Positions 43,954 to 52,270 of a DNA stretch of 56,949 bases are shown piece by piece (position 1 is the first letter of the stretch; each line of letters begins with the position of its first letter). The position numbers and the translations under genes are program-made. The notes under the pieces were generated by a model. The model was not told the DNA's origin. It saw only the letters and a list, made by a program, of their open reading frames with translations, and ran no database searches. This DNA comes from DASRDU01 sp035560235 (GTDB lineage: Bacteria; Acidobacteriota; Blastocatellia; RBC074): the NCBI GenBank assembly GCA_035560235.1, contig DATMAG010000010.1, positions 1-56,949 on the forward strand, read 5' to 3'.

Positions 43954-45277
43954 TCCGACTCTTCCGCAATTGCGCGAAGCCGTCAATACTGCGGCGATGC
44001 AGCGGCATTTCGCACAGGCGCTGAAGCTGCTGGTGAATCAGCGGATCACCGACTGCCGCCTGTTGCGCGCCCGTTATCGGCCCGGTCGCAACTGCACTCT
44101 TTCATACCGGCTGCAGATCGCGGATTCGACAACCGGACAGTCCGGGCCGGTCACAATTTCACTGCTCATCTGTCCTCGCGGAGAAAGCCGGGACAGATTC
44201 ATCAGAGCGCAGCGAGCGACACCATCAGACAGAATTCTGCATCTGCCTGCGCTCGAAGCCGTCGCCTGGCTATTCCCGCAGGATCGCAAACTGCCGGGGC
44301 TGCCGCTGCTGGCTGATGCAGCAAATGTCAACACGCGCCTGCTGCCTGAGGTCATCGAACAGATCAGTCCCGAAACGCGGATCAGTGAGGTGAGCAGCGA
44401 AATTATCAGCTACGTCGCAGAGCGCGCCTGCACGCTGCGCCTGCGCGTTGAGTTATGTGACGAGCGTTCAGACCGGAGAGAGACTCGCATTCTGTTCGCC
44501 AAAACATATCCGCCTGATGAAGTCAGCGCCATCTGGCAGAAGCTGCAACGGCTCTGGCGCTGCGAGCCTGTGAAGCAAAGACAGATTCTGATGCCGCAGC
44601 CGCTCGCTTGTGACGCCGAAGCCTGCGCCATCTGGCAAAGCGGGTTGCAGGGCAGAACGCCCGCAGAGTTTGTCAGTGAGCCGCCGACATTTTTCAAACT
44701 GCTCACAGAGGTCGGCGCGACCATCGCCGCGCTGCATCAGACGCGGCTCGCTGATCTGTCTGTCACGGGCATTGATGAGATCATCACGCGACTCAGCGAA
44801 GCCGCCGCGCTGGTGTCGCGGATCAGGCCGCAGCGTCAGGCAGAATTGCGAACGCTCGTGCAGCGGCTCACTTCATCAGCCTCTGCCAGCGGCGCGCGAC
44901 CGCCCGCGACGCTGCACGGCGATCTGCACCTGAAGAATCTGCTGGCGACGGCTGACGGGGTTGCGCTCGTTGATCTGGACAATCTGCACACCGGCGATCC
45001 GGCGCAGGAGGCTGGCAGTCTGAGCGCCGCGCTGCATTATCAGGCGCTGACCGGGCATTACCCGCGACCAGTGGCCGAACAGGCCATCACGCATTTCATC
45101 GCAGGCTGGCAGCAGTTCACCGGCGATGAATTGCCGCAGACCGCGCTGCACTGGCACACTGCGGCAGCCCTGATTTACGAGCGCGCCAGCCGCTCTGTCA
45201 TCCGGCTGAGCGGTGAAAGGCTGACACTGATTGATGATCTGATCGCGCTGGCAGAGCAGTCTGCCGCGCGCGTGTGA
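43919..45277 (+). CDS. APH-fold phosphotransferase (cluster B)
   Basis: A 452-residue aminoglycoside/choline-kinase-like protein with intact Brenner motif HGDLHLKN (H333, D335, N340) and metal-binding ALVDLDN. It is the counterpart of the 19956-21341 enzyme, sharing the CRLLRARYRPGRNC segment and C-terminal ERLTLIDDLIALAE. ATG 43919 overlaps the GT4 frame by 35 bp; the longer start at 43829 lies inside the palindrome and is rejected. It abuts the next gene directly. Likely phosphorylates a sugar intermediate. Confidence 0.85.
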   Translation: MESVRIRDSIADPTLPQLREAVNTAAMQRHFAQALKLLVNQRITDCRLLRARYRPGRNCTLSYRLQIADSTTGQSGPVTISLLICPRGESRDRFIRAQRATPSDRILHLPALEAVAWLFPQDRKLPGLPLLADAANVNTRLLPEVIEQISPETRISEVSSEIISYVAERACTLRLRVELCDERSDRRETRILFAKTYPPDEVSAIWQKLQRLWRCEPVKQRQILMPQPLACDAEACAIWQSGLQGRTPAEFVSEPPTFFKLLTEVGATIAALHQTRLADLSVTGIDEIITRLSEAAALVSRIRPQRQAELRTLVQRLTSSASASGARPPATLHGDLHLKNLLATADGVALVDLDNLHTGDPAQEAGSLSAALHYQALTGHYPRPVAEQAITHFIAGWQQFTGDELPQTALHWHTAAALIYERASRSVIRLSGERLTLIDDLIALAEQSAARV

Positions 45278-46489
45278 ATGATGAAAGCTGAAAAGAAGAG
45301 ACTGATGTTTTACTGCCAGCACGTGCTGGGCATGGGCCATCTGATTCGCAGCCTGGAAATCGTGCGCGGGCTGGCTGATTTCGAGGTCTGCTTTCTCAAC
45401 GGCGGCGAGCCGCTGACCGGATACGCGCCGCCACCACACGTCAGCGTCATCAACCTGCCGCCGGTCAGGTCGGACGCCACCTTCAGCAGTCTGCACGCGG
45501 CGGATGAAACACAGAGCCTCGCTGAAATCAGCGCGCAGCGCAGGCAGATGCTGCTGGCAGCTTATGAACGGTTTCAGCCCGAAGCGCTCGTCATCGAGAT
45601 GTTCCCGTTTGGCCGCCGCAAATTTGCGGATGAACTGATTCCGCTGCTCGAACTTGCGAGAGCGCCAGAGAGCAGAACGCGTGTGGCCTGTTCGCTGCGC
45701 GACATTCTGGTTGGCAAACGCGATCAGCAGCGGTTTGAAACCGAAGCCTGCCGCCTCGCCAATGCTTACTTCGATCTGGTGCTGATTCACTCGGACCCGC
45801 ATTTTCAGCGTCTCGAAGAAACCTTCAGTCTGAAGGCGGAACTGCGCTGTCCGGTGGTCTATACAGGATTTGTTTCTCAGGCTGAGACTCAGAATGCAGA
45901 CGCTGATGATCTGCCCGAAGTGAATGACGATGAAAGGCTGTTTGTCGTCAGCATCGGCGGCGGCAGAGTGGGCAGCGAACTGATTCGCTGTGCAATTGCG
46001 GCCTCGGCGCTGATGAGCAGAGAGCTTCCGCACCGGCTGCTGATCTTCACCGGGCCTTATCTGCCTGAAGCTGAATATCAGCAGTTGCAGACGCTCATTG
46101 CCGGCAATCCGGTCATCACGCTGCGGCGGTACACGACAAACCTGACAGCCGTTTTGCGGCGGGCCGATCTGTCGCTCAGTCTGGCCGGTTACAACACCTG
46201 CATGAATCTGCTTGTCAGCGGCACGCGGGCCATCGTTTATCCTTTCACCGGAAACAACAATCAGGAACAGACGATCCGCGCCGAAAAGCTGCGCGCCCTC
46301 GGTCTGGTTGAAATCATCCGCGAGGCCGAACTGCAGCCGGAACACCTGGCCGCGCTGATGCTGCAAACGATCGGTCAGGCACGAGTGAACACGGTCGCGC
46401 CCGACCTGAACGGAGTTTCACGCACGGCCATTGCGCTGAAAAAGCTGATCGCAGGCGCAGAATTTGTTTCAGGAGAGATAGTGCAGTGA
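45278..46489 (+). CDS. MurG-like glycosyltransferase, second type (cluster B)
   Basis: A 403-residue GT-B protein. MFYCQHVLGMGHLIRSLEIV and VCFLNGGEPL at the N-terminus, FVVSIGGGRVGSEL in the middle and LAGYNTCMNLLVSGTRAIV then PFTGNNNQEQTIRAEKL near the C-terminus match the cluster A copy at 17444-18643 step for step. Adjacent to the kinase gene without a gap and overlapping the deacetylase gene by 4 bp (GTGA), it is inside a tightly coupled operon. Confidence 0.87.
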   Translation: MMKAEKKRLMFYCQHVLGMGHLIRSLEIVRGLADFEVCFLNGGEPLTGYAPPPHVSVINLPPVRSDATFSSLHAADETQSLAEISAQRRQMLLAAYERFQPEALVIEMFPFGRRKFADELIPLLELARAPESRTRVACSLRDILVGKRDQQRFETEACRLANAYFDLVLIHSDPHFQRLEETFSLKAELRCPVVYTGFVSQAETQNADADDLPEVNDDERLFVVSIGGGRVGSELIRCAIAASALMSRELPHRLLIFTGPYLPEAEYQQLQTLIAGNPVITLRRYTTNLTAVLRRADLSLSLAGYNTCMNLLVSGTRAIVYPFTGNNNQEQTIRAEKLRALGLVEIIREAELQPEHLAALMLQTIGQARVNTVAPDLNGVSRTAIALKKLIAGAEFVSGEIVQ

Positions 46490-47253
46490 CACCGCAGTTC
46501 GCACAACTCAGCGCTCTGCTTGCACAACTCGCCGCGCGCGAGCAGACCGTCAATCTTTTCTTCCGCGATGATGACGTGGCCGATGATGAACCGGCGCTGC
46601 GGCGCCTGCTCGATCTGTTCGCACGATACGCGGTTCCGCTCAACCTGGCGATCATTCCGGGTCGGCTGACTGAAGCGGGGACAAAGCTGCTGCGCGAGTA
46701 TCTGAAAGCGCATCCGGGTCTGTTTGAACTCAATCAGCACGGCTGGATGCACGTCAATCACGAAACGACGGGCCGCAAGTGTGAATTCGGGCCGGGACGC
46801 AGCGAGGCCGAACAGTCTGCTGACATAGCGCGCGGCAGGCAGATACTGATTGATGCCTTCGGCGCTGATTTTTCCATGGTCTTTGTGCCGCCCTGGAATC
46901 GCTGCTCCGACGCAACCCTGCGGGCGCTCGCTCAGTCTGGTTTTGAGGCGCTCTCACAACTGAAAGGTAAGACAGCCGTGACCGGACACACTTTCATCGA
47001 ATTGTCCGTCACGCTCGATCTGCATCGCTGGAAAGGCGGCGTGACGCTGAGGAATCCTGACGAAATCGTGACTGAACTGGTGAATCAGATCAGCGCCGGA
47101 GAGCTGATCGGCGTGATGCTGCATCATCAGGTGATGGATGAGACAGCCTTTTCATTTCTGGCGCGCCTGCTTGACGAATTGCGCAATCAATCGTGCGTCA
47201 GATTTCATACCTTTCAGAGTCTGCTGAAACAATTAAAGAACAGCCACGAATGA
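46486..47253 (+). CDS. NodB-like polysaccharide deacetylase (cluster B)
   Basis: A 255-residue protein starting with GTG. Metal motif FFRDDDVAD, H-x3-H in NQHGWMHVNHE, VPPWNRC and LHHQVMDETAF correspond one for one to the cluster A enzyme. No signal peptide, so it should act in the cytoplasm on a glycan precursor. The last three codons and stop (AGCCACGAATGA) belong to the outer arm of the following composite palindrome. Confidence 0.83.
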   Translation: MTPQFAQLSALLAQLAAREQTVNLFFRDDDVADDEPALRRLLDLFARYAVPLNLAIIPGRLTEAGTKLLREYLKAHPGLFELNQHGWMHVNHETTGRKCEFGPGRSEAEQSADIARGRQILIDAFGADFSMVFVPPWNRCSDATLRALAQSGFEALSQLKGKTAVTGHTFIELSVTLDLHRWKGGVTLRNPDEIVTELVNQISAGELIGVMLHHQVMDETAFSFLARLLDELRNQSCVRFHTFQSLLKQLKNSHE

Positions 47254-47457
47254 ACACGAATTGTCACCAGTCAGATCAGCCAATGCCGGAACATCGGCTC
47301 ACGGCAACATTCTCCATTCTCCATTCACAATTCTCCATTATCTGCAAAAGACAGGCTCACCAATCAATGCTCACTGCAGGGAATGGAGAATTGAGAATGG
47401 AAAATTCGGATTTGCGGTCGCACACAGATTCGTGAGAATTCGTGTTCATTCGTGGCT
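47242..47457. repeat. Composite palindrome, ATTCTCC family copy 3 (inverted orientation)
   Basis: Outer arms of 21 bp are exact (47242-47262 with 47437-47457, AGCCACGAATGAACACGAAT plus T). Inner arms 47309-47339 and 47382-47406 consist of ATTCTCC and CAATTCTCCAT words with mismatches. The loop, read on the minus strand (CTGCAGTGAG, GAGCCTGTCT, TGCAGATAATGG), matches the loop of the 14.6-kb copy, so this copy is inserted in the other orientation. Confidence 0.9.
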
Positions 47458-47481
47458 CTCTTTCCTGAATTTCAGGTGAAT

Positions 47482-49269
47482 GTGAAAACAGCCGGAATAG
47501 TGACATTACCCGAACTGGTCAGGGAGCATTTGCGGGCTTCAGGCGGAAGCTTCGCCCTGGCGGCGCTCTGCATGATCGGCTTCACGCTGGCTGAACTGCT
47601 TTCGCCCTGGCCGCTCAAGATCATCTTCGATCACATTCTGCTTGGCCGCGAGTTGCCGCCCGCGCTGAGCCGGTTCAGCCCGCTGATTACTCATAACCGG
47701 ACAAGCGCCGTGATTGCGCTGTCGCTGAGCATCCTGCTGATCGCCGGGCTGAGAAGCGTCTTCGCCTACTTTCAGACATTCATCACGCTGCGCATCGGAT
47801 ATGAACTGGTCTTCAGACTGCGACAGGCGCTGTTTTCTCATCTGCAGCAGTTGTCGCTGTCGTTTCACGCGCGGGCGCGCGCGGGTGAACTGCTGACCAA
47901 AGTAGTCAGCGACACCAATGCGCTCAAGGATGTCTTTGCCGAATCGGTGCTCAATTCCGCCGCGCATCTGATTACCGTCACCGGCATGTTCGTGGTGATG
48001 TTTGCGCTCAACTGGCAGCTCGCGCTGGTGGTGCTGGCGACATTTCCGCTGCTCGTTTATACGCTCTTTACGGTCTATCGCCGCCTCAAGGCCTCGGCCC
48101 GGCGACAGCGCGAACGCGAAGGTCTGGTGGCCTCGCGCATTCACGAAGTTCTTTCGTCGCTGCATCTCGTGCGCGCCTATGCCCGCGAGAGGCACGAACA
48201 GCAGCGCTTTGAGGAAGAGAGCAGTCATACGCTGACCGAAGGCATCAGGACGGCGCGGCTCGAAGCCGCCGCGACCCGCGCCGTTGAAATCATCAGCGCC
48301 GCCAGCCTCTGTGCCGTCGTGCTGGCAGGCGCGCTGCAGGTGCTCTCGGGCCGGATGCTGCCCGGCGAAATGCTGATCTTTACGGCTTATCTGAACAGTC
48401 TGTACAAACCGCTGCGCACGCTGGCGCGCATCTCCAGTCAGTTTTCGAAGGCCGTCGCGAGCGCCGAACGCATTGCCGGAATTCTCTCCACCGAGCCGGA
48501 ACCTGCTGACGATCATCAGGGCGTCAGAGTGTCGCACCTGCGCGGTGAGATAGTCTTTCAGCAGGTCACTTTCGCTTACGAAGAAGGCCAGGAGATTCTG
48601 CACGATCTTTCCTTCAGGATTGAGCCGGGTCAGCGGGTCGCGCTCGTCGGCGCGTCAGGCGCGGGCAAATCAACAATTGCCAGCCTGCTGCTGCGTTTTT
48701 ATGAAGCTCAGTCAGGTCAGATTCTGATTGACGGGCTGCCGATTCAGAAGTATCAGCGCGAATCGCTGCGGCAGCAGATCGGCATCGTGCTGCAGGAGAC
48801 GGTGCTGTTCGGCGCGACAATTCGCGAAAACATATGCTACGGCAAACCGGATGCAACCGGGGCTGAGATCGAAGCGGCAGCGCGTGATGCCTGCGCGCAC
48901 GATTTCATTATGGCTTTGCCGGAGGGCTACGAAACGGTGATCGGTGAACGCGGCAGCACACTGTCAGGCGGACAGCGGCAGCGGCTGTGCCTGGCCCGCG
49001 CCATCATCCGGCGACCTTCAGTGCTGATTCTGGATGAACCGACCACAGCTATTGACGCCGAATCAACCGCGCTCATTCAGCAGGCCATCAGTCGTCTGCA
49101 ACAGGGCCGCACGCTGATCGTCATCTCGCATCAGTTCGGCGGCATCGAAAGCTTCGATCAGATTCTGGTGCTGAAGGATGGTCGTCTGATCGAACACGGA
49201 ACGCACCGCGAGCTGCTGCAGCAGAAAGGTTGTTATTACGATCTGTTCAGGCTGCAGACGCTGAGCTGA
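47482..49269 (+). CDS. ABC exporter, fused membrane and ATPase domains (cluster B)
   Basis: About 595 residues, six transmembrane helices then an ATPase domain with GASGAGKST, LSGGQRQRL, VLILDEPTTAID and an ISHQF H-loop. It aligns with the cluster A exporter from the first helix (LSPWPLKIIFDHILLGREL). The start is uncertain: GTG 47482 is chosen because AGGTGA lies just upstream and the alignment with the paralogue begins there; GTG 47476 and GTG 47452 are alternatives, the last being in the palindrome arm. Separated from the deacetylase by the composite palindrome, so its level may be set independently. It overlaps the convergent YfhO gene by 23 bp. Confidence 0.92.
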   Translation: MKTAGIVTLPELVREHLRASGGSFALAALCMIGFTLAELLSPWPLKIIFDHILLGRELPPALSRFSPLITHNRTSAVIALSLSILLIAGLRSVFAYFQTFITLRIGYELVFRLRQALFSHLQQLSLSFHARARAGELLTKVVSDTNALKDVFAESVLNSAAHLITVTGMFVVMFALNWQLALVVLATFPLLVYTLFTVYRRLKASARRQREREGLVASRIHEVLSSLHLVRAYARERHEQQRFEEESSHTLTEGIRTARLEAAATRAVEIISAASLCAVVLAGALQVLSGRMLPGEMLIFTAYLNSLYKPLRTLARISSQFSKAVASAERIAGILSTEPEPADDHQGVRVSHLRGEIVFQQVTFAYEEGQEILHDLSFRIEPGQRVALVGASGAGKSTIASLLLRFYEAQSGQILIDGLPIQKYQRESLRQQIGIVLQETVLFGATIRENICYGKPDATGAEIEAAARDACAHDFIMALPEGYETVIGERGSTLSGGQRQRLCLARAIIRRPSVLILDEPTTAIDAESTALIQQAISRLQQGRTLIVISHQFGGIESFDQILVLKDGRLIEHGTHRELLQQKGCYYDLFRLQTLS

Positions 49270-52168
49270 GGCGCCCTTTCACCTGCTCAATTGAAAGCGG
49301 CAGCCGCAGCAGAACCAGCACGATCAGTCCGACAAATGCGGCCCACGCGCCGTAACGAAAGCTCGCCGGACGATAAACTACTCTTACGCTGTGTGCACCC
49401 GCCGGAACGACTATGCCGCGCAGCGCATAATCAGTCCGGTGAATCGGCGTCTGCGCTCCGTCAACTTCGGCCTGCCAGCCGCGGTCATCAATTTCACTCA
49501 GCACCAGCAGCCCCGGCTCTTCACTGCGCGTCTGCAGTTCGATTTGCAGCGGTTCGTAGCGACTGATCGTGACCTGCGGGCGTGCGGTGTCAGCCCGCGC
49601 TGAAGGCAGCGGCATTGAAAGGTCATCTTCAACCAGTGCCGTCTCTGCGGGATTGAAGGGCTGACCATCAGGCATTCGGCCTGCTTTGATGATGCGCAGC
49701 GCTTCAGATTCATTCACGACTGCGATCCTGCCAGCGAACCAAGCGCGCGGCAGGGCTTTCAGGTTTTCGTACAGATCAGCCTGGCCGCAGCGTGCGACGA
49801 GTCGCCAGCGCTCAGGCGCAAGCCGCCGCCGATCGAGCGGCGTTGAAGTCTGCGTGACAGCGTCGTTCAGCAATGCGCGCTGAATCGCAAGCGCAGCGTC
49901 AGGCTGCGCATACTCAATTTCGACATACTCAATTTCAGCGCGCTCGAAAGTGAACCGCGCCAGGTAACGATGCGCAGTGAAAGCGCCATCGTCGCCGCTC
50001 GCTGACGAGTTCTGCACCACTGTCGCGCGACGGTGTTTCACGTTGCGGATAATGTCGGCGCGGTCATAAGCCCACTCGGCCGTGTCGCGCCCGATCTGCA
50101 TTTCCAGTTCAATCACGCGTCCGTCTGTGGTGTGCAGCCTGAGCCTGGCGAGAGGCGTGCCGTCAGGCAGATGCGCGGCATTGAAGGCAGCCGCAATGAT
50201 CGTCAGTTCATTTGCGGCTGCGCCATCGGCTTCAAGTTCGATGCGCTGTCCCGGCCCCAGCTTCATTTCATTCATAATCCCGTCGTAATGAATCTCGCCG
50301 CCGCGAACCACGCGATTGATCCGTTCATCAGCCGCTGATGAATGTTCGCGCAAAAGGTACTTCACATTGAGCAGATTCAGCCGCTGATCCCGGGCATTCA
50401 TCACGTCCAGGTCGTGCATCAGGCCGAACAGATCCTGATCACCGGCCATCAGCGCCGGGCGCGGCAGGCGCAGCGGGTCATAACCGTTCACGCTTTGCAG
50501 GCCGCGCGCAATCGCCAGGCAGCCGTGACTGATGGCTGAATAATTCGCGCCAAACGGCCAGACAGCCTGACTGACCACGCGAAACGAATGCAGGTCTGCT
50601 TCACGCGCTTTGATCGCCTGCACTGCCACTGAATCAGCCAGTTCTCTGACAATTCCGGCGTCAGTCATTCGCCAGGACATAAACCAGCCGAACGAAGCCA
50701 GATCAACAAGCAGCACCGCGAGCAGCACCGCGCCGGTCAGCGCCGACCGGCGCTTCGCGTAAATCCACACAGCCGATGCGCTCAGCGCAAACATCAGCAG
50801 CGGGACAAAGGCTTCAGGATTGCTCAGCCGCGTATCGGCAGGCTGCGGCGTGCCCGGTGCGCCCAGCCGGTGCGCAAAAAACTGATAAATAACCGCCGTG
50901 CCTGCGACCAGCAGCAACAGGACGAGACTGCCGAAAATCGCAGCCCGCCGCGCCCGCTTCAGTTCCAGTTTCGCCAGCGCGTCGGTTCCCAGCCCGGCCA
51001 GCACCGCCGCCGCAAAGGTGATTTCGAGCAGGTGCCGATAAGAGCCGCGAAAGAGATTGAAGACCGGCACGCGCCAGAGCAGATGATTGAGACGAAAAGG
51101 CAGGTAATCACCGAAAGCAATCAACAGCGCCAGCGCAGCGACGAGCGACCAGAACCAGACCAGTCGCTGCTGATGCCCGGCCCGCCACGCAATCACGATC
51201 AGCATCAGCCCGCCGAGTCCCACATAACCATAACCATACCTGAGCAGCCACCACTCATCCCACCCGCCAACGTGATACAGCCAGGGCCAGCCGCCGCCGA
51301 AGAAGTACGGAAAGATGAGCGTCAGCAGAAAGCGCGGAGCCAGCGGATAAGCCGCAAAGGCGTCATAACTGATCGCGGCGCGTTCGCCCTGCTGCTGCAG
51401 TTCAATGGTCGGCAGCAGCTGAATCAGGGACAGGAGCAGCCCGCACGCTGCCATTGCAGCAATCGCGATCACGAATCGCAGACGCGTAAACCGCGAAGCA
51501 GGCGGAGTGCGGCCTGTCTCTTCAATTGTCATCAGCCGGAAAAGAAAATACGGCCCGCAGACAAGCATCGTCTGCCACGTCGCCTGCGGCAGACCGGCGT
51601 AACATTGCAGCGCGATGAAAGCCGCGCCAGCCGCTGCCCAGCGCCACGCCTGTAGCCACGACCGGCACTGCGCGAGCTTTTCGACGCCCAGCACCAGCCA
51701 GGGCAGCCACGCCGCCGAGGCAATGTAATTGGTCATCTCGGGGTGACAGATCATAAAGCCGCCGAACGTGAAGATCAGCGCCGTCACGAGCGCCGCCGTG
51801 CGCTGCATCCGCACCGCGCGCGCATAGAGATAAGCTCCGATGAGGGCGATCTGATAAGTGATGATCGTCACCGCATTCATCGCGGCGACAGGTGACAGAA
51901 ATGCAAACAGCCAGTTGGGCGGATAAAGCACGCCGGGCTGCACGCTAGCCAGCAGCGGCATTCCGGCAAAGCTGTACGGATTCCACAGCGGCAGCGTGCC
52001 CTGCCGAATCATCTCGCCAAGCAGCAGGCGCATCGGCAGGCTGTAGGCCCACCCGTCGCCCGTCGCAAGGACAACATCGCCCTTCACCGCCGGAAGGAAA
52101 TACACGAGCGGCAGCAACAGCAGAATCAAGGTCAGCCCTGTTTTTTTCCTGATCTCCTGGAATCTCAC
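49247..52168 (-). CDS. YfhO-family multi-pass membrane protein, paralogue 2
   Basis: About 973 residues with the same plan as paralogue 1: TM1 LILLLLPLVYFLPAVKG, GDGWAYSLPMRLLLGEMI, LPLWNPYSFAGMPLLA, about ten further helices, the PVFNLFRGSYRHLLEITFA segment, a long C-terminal domain with GLLVLSEIDDRGWQAEVDG and VPAGAHSVRVVYRP, and a final helix. GTG 52168 is proposed as the start; the longer frame to 52309 is made of the palindrome and encodes an unlikely Arg/Asn-rich leader. Ends convergently with the exporter. Likely a lipid-linked-sugar glycosyltransferase or flippase-associated protein (inference). Confidence 0.85.
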   Translation of the reverse strand: MRFQEIRKKTGLTLILLLLPLVYFLPAVKGDVVLATGDGWAYSLPMRLLLGEMIRQGTLPLWNPYSFAGMPLLASVQPGVLYPPNWLFAFLSPVAAMNAVTIITYQIALIGAYLYARAVRMQRTAALVTALIFTFGGFMICHPEMTNYIASAAWLPWLVLGVEKLAQCRSWLQAWRWAAAGAAFIALQCYAGLPQATWQTMLVCGPYFLFRLMTIEETGRTPPASRFTRLRFVIAIAAMAACGLLLSLIQLLPTIELQQQGERAAISYDAFAAYPLAPRFLLTLIFPYFFGGGWPWLYHVGGWDEWWLLRYGYGYVGLGGLMLIVIAWRAGHQQRLVWFWSLVAALALLIAFGDYLPFRLNHLLWRVPVFNLFRGSYRHLLEITFAAAVLAGLGTDALAKLELKRARRAAIFGSLVLLLLVAGTAVIYQFFAHRLGAPGTPQPADTRLSNPEAFVPLLMFALSASAVWIYAKRRSALTGAVLLAVLLVDLASFGWFMSWRMTDAGIVRELADSVAVQAIKAREADLHSFRVVSQAVWPFGANYSAISHGCLAIARGLQSVNGYDPLRLPRPALMAGDQDLFGLMHDLDVMNARDQRLNLLNVKYLLREHSSAADERINRVVRGGEIHYDGIMNEMKLGPGQRIELEADGAAANELTIIAAAFNAAHLPDGTPLARLRLHTTDGRVIELEMQIGRDTAEWAYDRADIIRNVKHRRATVVQNSSASGDDGAFTAHRYLARFTFERAEIEYVEIEYAQPDAALAIQRALLNDAVTQTSTPLDRRRLAPERWRLVARCGQADLYENLKALPRAWFAGRIAVVNESEALRIIKAGRMPDGQPFNPAETALVEDDLSMPLPSARADTARPQVTISRYEPLQIELQTRSEEPGLLVLSEIDDRGWQAEVDGAQTPIHRTDYALRGIVVPAGAHSVRVVYRPASFRYGAWAAFVGLIVLVLLRLPLSIEQVKGRLSSASAA

Positions 52169-52183
52169 TCGATCAATGCATCG

Positions 52184-52270
52184 AGATCGCGGAACACGCG
52201 GAATAAACGGAACACGCGAAAATCCTTTGACCCTTCGCGTGTTCCGTTTATTCCGCGTGTTCCGCGATCT
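52184..52270. repeat. Perfect 37-bp intergenic palindrome
   Basis: 52184-52220 and 52234-52270 are exact reverse complements with a 13-nt loop. The arm consists of the words CGGAACACG, CGGAATAAA and CGGAACACG, variants of the same 9-nt unit seen at 34975. It lies between two co-directional YfhO genes, contains the stop codon of the upstream one (52248-52250) and extends the apparent frame of the downstream one. Confidence 0.95.
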
